Counted from the stretch's first letter, positions 34,481 to 42,896 are shown. The stretch is 64,000 nucleotides of DNA from Cupriavidus basilensis (GCF_000832305.1 NZ_CP010536.1:310001-374000); one strand, 5' to 3'. Program-made: numbers and translations. The notes: generated by a model not told the origin, from the sequence alone.

Positions 34481-35899
34481 ATGTCAGGCCTTACCTACTA
34501 TCGCAAGCTGGTGGATTCGCACACCGTGGCCGCGCTCGATGCCGACCACGTGCTGCTCTACGCGGATCTGCATCTGATGAACGAATACACCAGTCCGCAG
34601 GCCTTTGCCGGGCTGGCCGCGCAGGGCAGGGGCGTGCCGTCGCCGGGCCAGCAGGTGGCGGTGGTGGACCACATCATCCCCACCCACGCCGAAAGCCCGC
34701 GCCGCATCCAGGATCCCGCCTCGGCGCTGCAGGCGCGCAACCTCAAGCGCAACTGCGACCAGCACGGCATCCCGCTGTTCGATACCGATGACGCGCTGCA
34801 GGGCATCGAGCACGTGATCGCGCCTGAGCACGGCATGATCCGGCCGGGCATGGTGGTGCTGTGCGGCGACAGCCACACCACCACCTACGGCGCGCTGGGC
34901 GCGCTCGGCTTTGGCATCGGCACGTCCGAGGTGGAGCACGTGCTGGCCACGCAGACGCTGGTGTACCGCGTGGCGATGGACATGCGCATCCGCGTGGACG
35001 GCGTGCTGCCGTGCGGCGCTACCGCGAAGGACATGATCCTGCATATCATCAGCCGCATCAGCGCGCAGGGCGCGCGTGGCTATGTGGTGGAGTTCACCGG
35101 CAGCGCCATCGCCGCATTGTCGATCGAGGCGCGCATGACCTTGTGCAACATGACGGTGGAAGCCGGCGCGCGTGGCGCGCTGATCGCGCCGGATGCGGCG
35201 GCCATCGAATACGTGCTGGCCCGCGCCGCCGATATCGATGCCACGCTGCGCGAGCGCGCGCTGGCCTGCTGGCGGGCGCTGCATTCCGATGCGGATGCCA
35301 GGTTCGACAGCGAACTGGTGTTCGACGCCAGCAACGTGGCGCCGTATGTGAGCTGGGGCACCAGCCCCGACCAGGCGATCCCCATCGATGCGTGCGTGCC
35401 GCCGGTGGAGGATGCCATCGACGACACGGCGCGCAGCGCTGCCGCCAAGGCGCTGGACTATATCGGCCTGCAGGCGGGCGCCACGCTCGAAGGCCTGCCG
35501 GTGCAGCGCGTGTTCATTGGTTCCTGCACCAATGGGCGCATTGAAGACCTGCGCGCTGTGGCCGCCATCGTGCGCGGGCGCAAGGTGGCCGCAGGCGTGC
35601 GCGCGATGGTGGTGCCGGGCTCCGGCGCGGTGCGCCAGCAGGCCGAGGACGAAGGCATTGCGCAGGTGCTGCTGGACGCCGGCTTCGAATGGCGCAAGCC
35701 GGGTTGCTCGATGTGCCTGGCCATGAACGACGACGTACTCGCGCCGGGCGAGCGCTGCGCTTCCACCACTAACCGCAATTTCGAGGGACGCCAGGGGCGC
35801 GCCGGGCGCACCCACCTGATGAGTCCCGCCATGGCCGCCGCGGCGGCGCTGACCGGCTGCATCACCGATGTGCGCCGCCTGGAGCCAACCAATGCCTGA
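34481..35899 (+). CDS. LeuC-like aconitase-family large subunit
   Basis: This 472-residue protein belongs to the 3-isopropylmalate dehydratase/homoaconitase large-subunit family. HIIPTHAESPRR and LCGDSHTTTYGALGALGFGI are family segments. Cluster ligands C349 (GSCTNG), C409 and C412 (CSMC) are present, so a 4Fe-4S cluster should form. The catabolic neighbours suggest it hydrates or isomerises another substituted dicarboxylate rather than making leucine. Its TGA overlaps the start of the small-subunit gene. Confidence 0.9.
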   Translation: MSGLTYYRKLVDSHTVAALDADHVLLYADLHLMNEYTSPQAFAGLAAQGRGVPSPGQQVAVVDHIIPTHAESPRRIQDPASALQARNLKRNCDQHGIPLFDTDDALQGIEHVIAPEHGMIRPGMVVLCGDSHTTTYGALGALGFGIGTSEVEHVLATQTLVYRVAMDMRIRVDGVLPCGATAKDMILHIISRISAQGARGYVVEFTGSAIAALSIEARMTLCNMTVEAGARGALIAPDAAAIEYVLARAADIDATLRERALACWRALHSDADARFDSELVFDASNVAPYVSWGTSPDQAIPIDACVPPVEDAIDDTARSAAAKALDYIGLQAGATLEGLPVQRVFIGSCTNGRIEDLRAVAAIVRGRKVAAGVRAMVVPGSGAVRQQAEDEGIAQVLLDAGFEWRKPGCSMCLAMNDDVLAPGERCASTTNRNFEGRQGRAGRTHLMSPAMAAAAALTGCITDVRRLEPTNA

Positions 35900-36551
35900 T
35901 GCCATGCCTGACTACGATTCCGACCTGATCGCCGCGCTTGGCGCGCCGCTGCCCATCGGCAACCTCGACACCGACCAGATCATGCCTAAGCAGTTCCTGC
36001 GCATCATCGACAAGGCTGGGCTGGACCGTGGCCTGTTCTACGATATGCGCTTCGACGCGCAAGGCGTGCCGCGCCCGGCGTTCGCGCTCAACCAGGCGCG
36101 GTACCAGGGCGCGGGCGTGCTAGTGGCCGGCCCGAACTTTGGCTGCGGATCGAGCCGCGAGCATGCCGTCTGGGGGCTGCAGCAATACGGCATTCGCGCG
36201 GTGATCGCGCCCAGCTTTGGCGAGATTTTCTACTCGAACGCGATCAACAACCGGCTGCTGCTGGTGATGTTGCCGCAGGCAGAAGTGGATGCGCTGATGG
36301 CCGCGGTGTCGGGCAGCGCGCCCGCGCGGATCGAGATCGACCTCGCGGCGATGTCGGTGAGCGCCGGCGCGCTGCGCTTTGCCTTCACGCTGGCCGAGCG
36401 CCACCGCACCATGTTCCGCCAGGGACTGGACATGATCGGCGCAACGCTGGCACAGTCGTCGCAAATCGCCGCGTTCACGCGGCGCCATCACCAGTCGCAG
36501 CCCTGGCTGCAGGACGTCGCCGCCAAGACCATGGCGCGGCTGTCCGCCTGA
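35892..36551 (+). CDS. LeuD-like aconitase-family small subunit
   Basis: This 219-residue small (swivel) subunit has NLDTDQIMPKQFLR and GPNFGCGSSREHAVWGLQQY, the substrate-binding loop with the conserved Ser-Arg. IAPSFGEIFYSNAINNR is also typical. It overlaps the large-subunit gene by 8 bp, so the two are translated as a pair. It is slightly longer than housekeeping LeuD at the C-terminus. A hydrolase gene begins 13 bp downstream. Confidence 0.9.
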   Translation: MPDAMPDYDSDLIAALGAPLPIGNLDTDQIMPKQFLRIIDKAGLDRGLFYDMRFDAQGVPRPAFALNQARYQGAGVLVAGPNFGCGSSREHAVWGLQQYGIRAVIAPSFGEIFYSNAINNRLLLVMLPQAEVDALMAAVSGSAPARIEIDLAAMSVSAGALRFAFTLAERHRTMFRQGLDMIGATLAQSSQIAAFTRRHHQSQPWLQDVAAKTMARLSA

Positions 36552-36564
36552 AGGAGGACGGAAC

Positions 36565-37455
36565 GTGTTCGAAGGATTCACGCAGCATCGCATTCCATGT
36601 GGCGACGTCGAGATCCACGCCGTCGTCGGCGGCCAGGGCCCGGCCTTGCTGCTGCTGCATGGCCATCCGCAAACGCATGTGATCTGGCATAAGGTGGCCG
36701 CCACGCTGGCGCGGCATTTCACCGTGGTTGCCACCGACCTGCGCGGCTACGGCGATAGTGGCAAGCCGGCCGGCCTGCCGGACCACGCCAACTACAGCAA
36801 GCGCAGCATGGCGCAGGACCAGGTCACGGCGATGCGCGCGCTGGGCTTCGAGCGCTTCCTGGTGATGGCGCATGACCGCGGCGCTCGCGTGGCGCACCGC
36901 ATGGCGGTGGATCATCCGGATGCCGTGCAACGGCTGGTCACGCTGGATATTGCGCCCACGCTGGCGATGTACGAGCAGACCAGCCTGCAGTTCGCGCTGG
37001 CCTACTACCACTGGTTCTTCCTGATCCGGCCCGCGCCGTTTCCCGAGACGCTGATCGAGGCCGATCCGGCGCTCTACCTGCGCAGCACCATGGGCAGCCG
37101 CAGCGCCGGCCTGGCGCCGTTTACCGAGGCGGCCATGGCGGAGTACCTGCGTTGCCTTAGCCTGCCGGGCGCGGCGCACGGGCTGTGCGAGGACTATCGA
37201 GCCAGTGCGTCGATCGATCTCGAGCACGACCGCGCCGACCTGGCCGCCGGGCGCAAGGTCGAGTGCGGGATGCTGGCCCTGTGGGGCGAGCAGGGCGCGG
37301 TAGGCCGCTGCTTCGCGCCGCTGGAAGAGTGGCGCAAGGTGGCGCGCAACGTGAGCGGCAAGAGCCTGCCGTGCGGGCACTACATGGCCGAGGAAATGCC
37401 GGCGCTGCTGCTGGACGAGACACTGCCCTTCCTGTTGGGAGCAGCTCAAGGATAA
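36565..37455 (+). CDS. Haloacetate-dehalogenase-like alpha/beta hydrolase
   Basis: This 296-residue hydrolase closely resembles fluoroacetate dehalogenase. The nucleophile is Asp104 in AHDRGAR, and Arg105 and Arg108 match the two arginines that grip the substrate carboxylate. LDIAPT provides the acid (D128), and CGHYMAEE provides His272. The YYHWFF segment matches the His-Trp pair that holds the leaving halide or oxyanion. Such enzymes release halide or hydrolyse small carboxylate esters. ATG 36565 follows AAGGAGG. Its stop lies inside a hexanucleotide repeat. Confidence 0.88.
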   Translation: MFEGFTQHRIPCGDVEIHAVVGGQGPALLLLHGHPQTHVIWHKVAATLARHFTVVATDLRGYGDSGKPAGLPDHANYSKRSMAQDQVTAMRALGFERFLVMAHDRGARVAHRMAVDHPDAVQRLVTLDIAPTLAMYEQTSLQFALAYYHWFFLIRPAPFPETLIEADPALYLRSTMGSRSAGLAPFTEAAMAEYLRCLSLPGAAHGLCEDYRASASIDLEHDRADLAAGRKVECGMLALWGEQGAVGRCFAPLEEWRKVARNVSGKSLPCGHYMAEEMPALLLDETLPFLLGAAQG

Positions 37456-37507
37456 GGATAGGGATAGGGATAAGGATAGGGATAAGGATAAGGATAAGGA
37501 TAAGGAT
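37448..37507. repeat. Hexanucleotide repeat x10, A(A/G)GGAT
   Basis: Ten uninterrupted 6-bp units run from 37448 to 37507: seven AAGGAT and three AGGGAT. The array starts in the last two codons of the hydrolase gene, so each unit repeats its Gly-stop (GGA TAA or GGA TAG) in frame. It ends 84 bp before the TetR gene. Such arrays change length by slippage. Confidence 0.95.
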
Positions 37508-37591
37508 GCAACGGGCGAATGCGCTGCGAGCCGGGCTGGCTTACACTCGCTGTCTTCGCCCCTGTGCCTAACCGAACGCGTTCCCCAGCCC

Positions 37592-38245
37592 ATGCCGCCC
37601 CGCAAGAATCCCGCCGCTGCCACCGAAACGCTCGATACACTCGCGCATGGCCGCGCTGCTAGCGACCAGGCCATCCAGCTGCTCGACGGCGCCGTCGACC
37701 ACGTGCTGGAGCACGGCATCGGCGACTTGTCGCTGCGCCATATCGCCGAGGCGCTCGGCACCAGCCACCGCATGCTGATCTACTACTTCGGCTCGGCGGA
37801 CCAGTTCTGGGAGGCGGTGCTGCGCCGCATCCGCCATGCCGAGCTGGATGCGCGCGCCAGCCTGGCCGCCAGCGAGTCCGATCCCGCGCGGGCGCTGGAG
37901 GTGGCCTGGGCGCGCTACTCGGCCGACAACTACCTGCCCATCATCCAGTTGCTGTTCGAGATCTACGGCCGCGCCATTCGCGATCGCGAACGCTTCCAGG
38001 TGTTCCTCGACGATGTGATAGGCAGCTGGACCGGCGCGCTGACCGAGCGCTTTCACAAGCAGCTTGGATTGAGCACGAGCGAGGCAAAGCTGCGGGCTCG
38101 CATCGAGGTCGCCACCGTGCGCGGCCTGTTGCTGGATCTCGTCACCACGGGCGATCGCAAGGGCACCACGGCCGCGCTGAAATACTTCGCGCGCATGCTG
38201 AATGCGCCTGGGGCCCCGGGCGCGAAATCCGCACCAGAAGCCTGA
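37592..38245 (+). CDS. TetR-family regulator
   Basis: This 217-residue regulator has the TetR helix-turn-helix GIGDLSLRHIAEALGTSHRM followed by LIYYFGSADQFWEAVL, the usual recognition helix and linker. The remaining helical part is the ligand and dimer domain. A near-perfect palindrome lies 57 bp after its stop, before a Bug receptor gene, and is the likely operator. Upstream it is separated from the dehalogenase-like gene by a hexanucleotide array. Confidence 0.92.
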   Translation: MPPRKNPAAATETLDTLAHGRAASDQAIQLLDGAVDHVLEHGIGDLSLRHIAEALGTSHRMLIYYFGSADQFWEAVLRRIRHAELDARASLAASESDPARALEVAWARYSADNYLPIIQLLFEIYGRAIRDRERFQVFLDDVIGSWTGALTERFHKQLGLSTSEAKLRARIEVATVRGLLLDLVTTGDRKGTTAALKYFARMLNAPGAPGAKSAPEA

Positions 38246-38301
38246 TGCGTACGCGGCGCCGGCGTCGGCGCCGCGGTCCCGAAAAAATTTTTTCCTCTTC
38301 A

Positions 38302-38317
38302 TGTACCACATGGTACA
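38302..38317. promoter_or_regulatory. Palindromic operator TGTACCA-N2-TGGTACA
   Basis: A perfect 7-bp inverted repeat with a 2-bp centre lies between the TetR gene and the Bug receptor. TACAGT at 38314-38319 inside it is a possible -10, so binding would block transcription. TetR-family operators are commonly palindromes of this size. Confidence 0.65.
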
Positions 38318-38376
38318 GTAAACCGGATGCACCTCGATGCGAGGGTGCCGATCAAGGGATGCGAGAGGAGATCGAA

Positions 38377-39345
38377 GTGAACAGACGCACACTGATACTA
38401 AGCGCCGCGCTCGCCGCGGCGGGCATGGCATGGGGCGCAGCCGGCTGGGCGCAGGACTGGCCGCAGCGCCCGGTCAGGCTGGTCGTGCCGCAGGCCGGCG
38501 GCACGGGCAACGACGTGCTCGCGCGCGCGCTGGCCGAAACGCTGGGCAAGCGCTGGGGACGCAGCGTCGTTGTGGAAAACAAGCCTGGCGCCAACGGCGT
38601 GCTGGCCATCAACTATGTGCTGCAGCAGCCGGCCGATGGCTACACCCTGTTCTTCGCGGGCGTGTCCAACCTGGCCTTCAATCCTTTCCTGTACCCCGCG
38701 TTGCCCTATGTGCCGCAACGCGACCTGACCGGCGTGGCGATGCTGGCCAACTCGCCGTTCGTGCTAGTGGTCGCGCCGGCGATGCATGCCACCAGCTTTG
38801 CCGAATTCGTGCGGCTTGCCAAGGCGCGGCCGGGCGGCATCAGCTACGCCTCCGGCGGCATCGGCAACTCCACGCACCTGGCCATGGAGCTGGTGGCCGA
38901 GCGCGCAGGTGTCAAGCTGCAGCATGTGCCGTTCAACGGCGCCGGCGGCTCGACCAGCCTGATGTCGGGCGAGACCCCGGCCATGATGAATGTGGTGGCG
39001 GGTGTGCAGCCCTATATCGCCGGCAAGAAGCTGGTGGCGCTGGCCGTGACCGGCGAGCGGCGCCTGGCCGCGCTGCCCGATGTGCCGACTTTCAAGGAGC
39101 TTGGCTACGACGTGGCGGTGCCGGGCTGGTACGCCATCGTCGCAAAGACCGGCACGCCGGCGGCGCTGGTGCGGAAGATCAACGCCGACATCAACGCGGC
39201 CATGGACGAGCCGGCATTCAAGGACAAGCTGGCCAACCAGTTCCTCGACCCGATCAAGGGCCCGCCGGCCGAAGTGGAGCGCCATATGCAGCGCGACGCG
39301 CAGGCCTGGGGCCCCATGATCCGCAAGCTCGGCATCGCCCTCTGA
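38377..39345 (+). CDS. Second Bug-type receptor
   Basis: This 322-residue periplasmic receptor has a signal peptide (residues 1-25, ending GWA-Q). Bug markers are WPQRPVRLVVPQAGGTGNDV, VENKPGANGVLAINY, HVPFNGAGGST and LPDVPTFKELGY. GTG 38377 is chosen because AGGAG at 38365-38369 is well placed; ATG 38359 would add six residues before the signal peptide. It is followed 75 bp later by an M24-fold gene and is probably controlled by the TetR operator. Confidence 0.92.
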   Translation: MNRRTLILSAALAAAGMAWGAAGWAQDWPQRPVRLVVPQAGGTGNDVLARALAETLGKRWGRSVVVENKPGANGVLAINYVLQQPADGYTLFFAGVSNLAFNPFLYPALPYVPQRDLTGVAMLANSPFVLVVAPAMHATSFAEFVRLAKARPGGISYASGGIGNSTHLAMELVAERAGVKLQHVPFNGAGGSTSLMSGETPAMMNVVAGVQPYIAGKKLVALAVTGERRLAALPDVPTFKELGYDVAVPGWYAIVAKTGTPAALVRKINADINAAMDEPAFKDKLANQFLDPIKGPPAEVERHMQRDAQAWGPMIRKLGIAL

Positions 39346-39358
39346 TCCCGGCCGGGTG

Positions 39359-39388
39359 CGCCCGCGCCCGCCCGCACCCGCCCGCACC
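39359..39388. repeat. 10-bp tandem repeat x3
   Basis: CGCCCGCGCC followed by two copies of CGCCCGCACC occupies the gap between the second Bug gene and the M24 gene. It is one of several short duplications in this catabolic region. Confidence 0.7.
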
Positions 39389-39420
39389 CATTACCAAGCA
39401 AGGAACCAAGGAGACTAGAC

Positions 39421-40611
39421 ATGCCCCACATCACGACCGCCGTGCGCGACTATCGCCTGGCAATGATGCACGCGCTGATGGACCGCATCCGCGTTGACGC
39501 GCTGGTGTTCAGCACGCCGGACTTCTTCCAGTTCGCCACCAATTTCCAGCTGGATGTCTGGCCGTGGGAGCGCCCCGTTTTTGTGTTCGTGCCGCGCAAC
39601 GGCGAACCCTTCGCCGTGATGAACGAGCTGTCGACCAACCACATGCGCCTGTGCACGGAAAAGGAAAAGGTCTGGCTGCGCGATGTGACGTACTACGCCG
39701 AGCATCCGCGCGTGTCGCAGCGGCTGGCGCTGGCGCCGCAGTTGCCCGAGGTGGTGGCGTCGCTGCTGGCGTCGCACGGGCTGGGCGGCTCGCGCATTGC
39801 CGTGGACGTGGCCCACCCGATTCTCGCGGCGACGCAGCGCTACCTGCCGGAGCTCGCGCTGCGCCCGGCCATGGCGGAGATGCGCGCCATGCGCTGGGTC
39901 AAGCATGCGGAAGAACTGCGGGTGATGCGCGAGCTTGGGAGCCTGACCGACTGGGTACAGGAGCGCTACCGCGAGAACATTCGGCCGGGGCGGCTGGTGC
40001 AGGAGCTGGACCATGCCATGTCGGCGCTGATGGTGGAGGAGGCTGCGCGCCGCTTTCCCGGCGAGGATTTCGATATCCTCAAATGCTGGACCCTGACGGG
40101 ACCGGCCTCGGCCTCGCCGCATGGCGACGGCGCCGCGTGCGGCGCGCGCATCGCGGCCGGCGATACCATCGTCAACCTGATCCTGCCGCGCCTGAATGGC
40201 TACTACGTGGAGAACGAGCGCACGTGGTTCTGCGGCAAACCGGACGAGCGCCAGGCACGCTGCTACCAGGTTGCCGCCGAGGCCACCGACGCGGCGGTGG
40301 CAGCGGCGGTGACCGGCCGGCGTGTCTGCGACATGGACGCCGCCGCGCAGGCCGTGATCGAGCGCGCGGGGCTGGGCGAGTACATCTTCCACCGCACCGG
40401 CCACGCGGTCGGGCTGATGCTGCACGAGTATCCGGAAGACATGGCCTTCAACACGCGCGCGCTGCTGGACGGCGAGGTCTACTCGGCCGAGCCGGGCATC
40501 TATGTCTATGGGCTGGGCGGCTTCCGGCTCGACGATACGGTCGTGGTGGGCGAGCGCCCGGAGGTCATCGTGAAGACGCCAAAGACACTGGAGTACGCAA
40601 CCGTGGCGTGA
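39421..40611 (+). CDS. M24 (creatinase/aminopeptidase-fold) protein with altered metal site
   Basis: This 396-residue protein has the pita-bread fold of Xaa-Pro peptidases: a creatinase-like N-terminal domain (about 1-165) and a catalytic C-terminal domain. FHRTGHAVGLMLHEYP and YSAEPGIYVYG keep the His and Glu. The usual first Asp (in DxG) is replaced within VNLILPRLNGYY, the second Asp is Glu in VENERTW, and the last Glu is Asp in GFRLDDTVVV. A dinuclear metal site is therefore doubtful. A creatinase- or hydrolase-like role on a small C-N substrate is possible. AAGGAG precedes ATG 39421. Confidence 0.88.
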   Translation: MPHITTAVRDYRLAMMHALMDRIRVDALVFSTPDFFQFATNFQLDVWPWERPVFVFVPRNGEPFAVMNELSTNHMRLCTEKEKVWLRDVTYYAEHPRVSQRLALAPQLPEVVASLLASHGLGGSRIAVDVAHPILAATQRYLPELALRPAMAEMRAMRWVKHAEELRVMRELGSLTDWVQERYRENIRPGRLVQELDHAMSALMVEEAARRFPGEDFDILKCWTLTGPASASPHGDGAACGARIAAGDTIVNLILPRLNGYYVENERTWFCGKPDERQARCYQVAAEATDAAVAAAVTGRRVCDMDAAAQAVIERAGLGEYIFHRTGHAVGLMLHEYPEDMAFNTRALLDGEVYSAEPGIYVYGLGGFRLDDTVVVGERPEVIVKTPKTLEYATVA

Positions 40612-40623
40612 CGCCAGCGGCAA

Positions 40624-40678
40624 GCGGGGAGAGCGCGGGGAGAGCGCGGGGATAGTGGGGGGATAGTGGGGGGAAGCC
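40624..40678. repeat. G-rich 11-bp tandem repeat x5
   Basis: Five 11-bp units (GCGGGGAGAGC to GGGGGGATAGT variants) follow the M24 gene. Each contains a run of four to six G, so the plus strand could fold as a G-quadruplex. It lies between the M24 and GGDEF-EAL genes. Confidence 0.85.
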
Positions 40679-40769
40679 GTATGTGACCGGGGGACATCGT
40701 GGCGGGCATCGGCGCGCAATCCTTGGGCCAAAGGCACGTGCCGGCGCACCGGCGCGGGGCGTTCGAGGA

Positions 40770-40775
40770 TAAAAT
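40770..40775 (+). promoter_or_regulatory. Possible -10 for the second GGDEF-EAL gene
   Basis: TAAAAT lies about 38 bp before ATG 40814. No convincing -35 is present, so the call is weak. Confidence 0.25.
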
Positions 40776-40813
40776 GCGGCCGACGCCTGCCACCTGCCGC
40801 CTTGTCAACCGTG

Positions 40814-42628
40814 ATGCATGCGGTGCTCGGACGCCTCCCCCTCGACATGGACGACTCTCCCCAGCGCGCGCCACTTTTGCCCTGTCATGCCAATCCCGCG
40901 AACACGCCGCCCGCTGGGGCGTTGCCCACGCATCTTGCCGCGATGCTCGATAGCGTCGCGGATGGTGTCATGTCGCTCGACCGCGAGTGGCGATTCGCCT
41001 ACGTCAACCAGACCATGGAGCGCTTGCTCAAGCGCAGCCGTACGGATCTCGACGGGCGCGGCATCTGGGAGTGCTATCCGGACCTGATTGGCTCGGCGTA
41101 TTACCGGACGTTTCATGAGGCCGCTGCCAGCGGCGCATCACGCACCTGCACCGCCTACTATGTCCCGCTGGCATGCTGGTTCGAAGCGCGCGCCTTTCCC
41201 GATGCCAACGGCCTTACCGTGCTCTTTCGCGACGTCAGCCGCGAACGGCAGCAGTCGGCACAGCTGGAATACCATGCCGACCACGACTACCTGACCGGCC
41301 TGGCGAACCGCCGGCGCTGCACGCAGGTGCTGGCGCGCGCGGTGGCGCAGGCGGCAGAGCAGGCTGCACAAGCCCAGGTTGCGGTGCTGCCGGCCGGCAT
41401 GCAGGCGCAAGCGCCGCAAGCGGCCGGGGTGGTGGTGCTGTTCGTCGATCTCGACCGCTTCAAGGAAGTCAACGATGCCTTTGGCCATGCAGTGGGCGAC
41501 ACGTTGCTGTGCAAGGTCGCCGAACGCTTTCGCGCGCTGCTGGCGCCTTCGGCTTTTGTCGCGCGCGTCGGTGGCGACGAGTTCGTGTTCATCCTGCGCG
41601 ACGCACGGCCGGGACAGGCCGAGCGCTTTGCCGGCACCATCCTGGCCGGCGTGTCGCAGCCATTCCAGGTGGACGGCCACACGCTGCTGCTGGGTGCCAG
41701 CGTAGGGATCGCGCAGTGGCCCGAGGCCGGCGACACCGCCGACACCCTGTTGAACCACGCCGATGCTGCCATGTATGCGGCCAAGGCTGCGGGGCGTTTC
41801 CAGTTCCGCGTCTTCCACCTGGACCTTGCCCAAGGCTTGCGGCAGCGCTTGCAGTTGCGCGCCGACCTGCATGCCGCGATGGCCGACGACCAGCTGGTGC
41901 TTCACTTCCAGCCGCAGTGGTCGCTGCCGGATGGCAGGCTGGCGGGCGCGGAGGCGTTGTTGCGCTGGCAGCACCCAACGCGCGGCCTGCTGCCTCCCGC
42001 CGCCTTTCTCGATGTGCTGCTGGAGTCGCCGCTGGAGCCGGCGGTGGGGCTGTGGGTCATGCGCGCCGTGTGCCGCCAGATAGCGGCCTGGCGGCGCGGC
42101 GGCCTGACGGTGCCCAGGATCTCGCTCAATCTGTCGGCGCGGCAGCTGGTCATGCCGGGGCTGGCGGGCTTGCTGGCGGACCTCGCGCGCGAGCATGAGG
42201 TGCCATGCGGGCTGCTGGACGTGGAAGTCACCGAGGACACGCTGATGACCGACCTCGACAGTGCTGCGGCGGCGCTCGACGAGCTCAGGCACTGCGGCAT
42301 CAGCGCCTCGCTGGACGATTTCGGCTCCGGTTACTCGAGCCTGGCCTACCTGACGCGCCTGCCGGTTGTGACCCTCAAGATCGACAGATCATTCGTTGCA
42401 GTCCTCGGCAGCGCACCCGAGGCCCTGGCGGTCATTCGCGGGGTCATCGCGCTGGCGCGCTCGCTGGGCATGAGAACCCTGGCCGAAGGTGTGGAGACCC
42501 ACGTCCAGCAACGCTTGCTGGCCGAAGAGGGCTGCGATGCGGCACAGGGCTACCTGCTTGGCCGGCCGATGCCGGCAGCGGATTTCGCCGTGGTCATGGG
42601 CCAAAGTGTCGTGGCGAGGGGGGATTGA
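40814..42628 (+). CDS. PAS-GGDEF-EAL c-di-GMP enzyme
   Basis: This protein of about 604 residues has a PAS domain (about 40-150; MLDSVADGVMSLDREWRFAY). The GGDEF domain has an intact VGGDEF, but APSAFVA replaces the RxxD I-site, so product inhibition is unlikely. A ~30-residue Gln/Ala-rich insertion (AAEQAAQAQVAV) lies early in GGDEF. The EAL domain has GAEALLRWQHP, DDFGSGYSSLAYL and LAEGVET, and looks catalytically complete. There is no membrane segment. ATG 40814 and GTG 40811 are alternative starts. It is apparently a single-gene unit. Confidence 0.92.
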   Translation: MHAVLGRLPLDMDDSPQRAPLLPCHANPANTPPAGALPTHLAAMLDSVADGVMSLDREWRFAYVNQTMERLLKRSRTDLDGRGIWECYPDLIGSAYYRTFHEAAASGASRTCTAYYVPLACWFEARAFPDANGLTVLFRDVSRERQQSAQLEYHADHDYLTGLANRRRCTQVLARAVAQAAEQAAQAQVAVLPAGMQAQAPQAAGVVVLFVDLDRFKEVNDAFGHAVGDTLLCKVAERFRALLAPSAFVARVGGDEFVFILRDARPGQAERFAGTILAGVSQPFQVDGHTLLLGASVGIAQWPEAGDTADTLLNHADAAMYAAKAAGRFQFRVFHLDLAQGLRQRLQLRADLHAAMADDQLVLHFQPQWSLPDGRLAGAEALLRWQHPTRGLLPPAAFLDVLLESPLEPAVGLWVMRAVCRQIAAWRRGGLTVPRISLNLSARQLVMPGLAGLLADLAREHEVPCGLLDVEVTEDTLMTDLDSAAAALDELRHCGISASLDDFGSGYSSLAYLTRLPVVTLKIDRSFVAVLGSAPEALAVIRGVIALARSLGMRTLAEGVETHVQQRLLAEEGCDAAQGYLLGRPMPAADFAVVMGQSVVARGD

Positions 42629-42729
42629 CGCGGCGCGGCAACAGCCCCCGCCGTGCCGCAAGCATGTGCCGTCCCGGAGGTGCATAATCGCTCACCGATA
42701 CGTTGAGCCCTAGCCCGATTTCTCCGGCC

Positions 42730-42759
42730 TCAACATACATTCATGAGCGGATGTATAAT
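42730..42759 (+). promoter_or_regulatory. Promoter with internal inverted repeat
   Basis: TCAACA (42730-42735) and a perfect TATAAT (42754-42759) are 18 bp apart. ATACAT and ATGTAT form an inverted repeat across the spacer and -10, so a repressor could bind here. It would drive the tiny ORF and the PagL-like gene. Confidence 0.6.
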
Positions 42760-42806
42760 TCCGTAATTATTCGCTTGTCCCTGAGCGATTGTTGCGGAAA
42801 TTGACC

Positions 42807-42896
42807 ATGACTTACCGATTTATTGCCGGGTGCATGAGCGCCTGGCTCGCGATCTGCGTGACCGCGGGCTGGGTAGTGGAACGCCTCTGGTCCTGA
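42807..42896 (+). CDS. Possible 29-residue membrane peptide
   Basis: ATG 42807 opens a 29-codon frame made of one hydrophobic helix (MSAWLAICVTAGWVVERLW). It lies 48 bp after a strong promoter, with CGGAAA as a modest ribosome site. Small one-helix proteins are easily missed, but so short a frame may also be chance. Confidence 0.35.
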   Translation: MTYRFIAGCMSAWLAICVTAGWVVERLWS

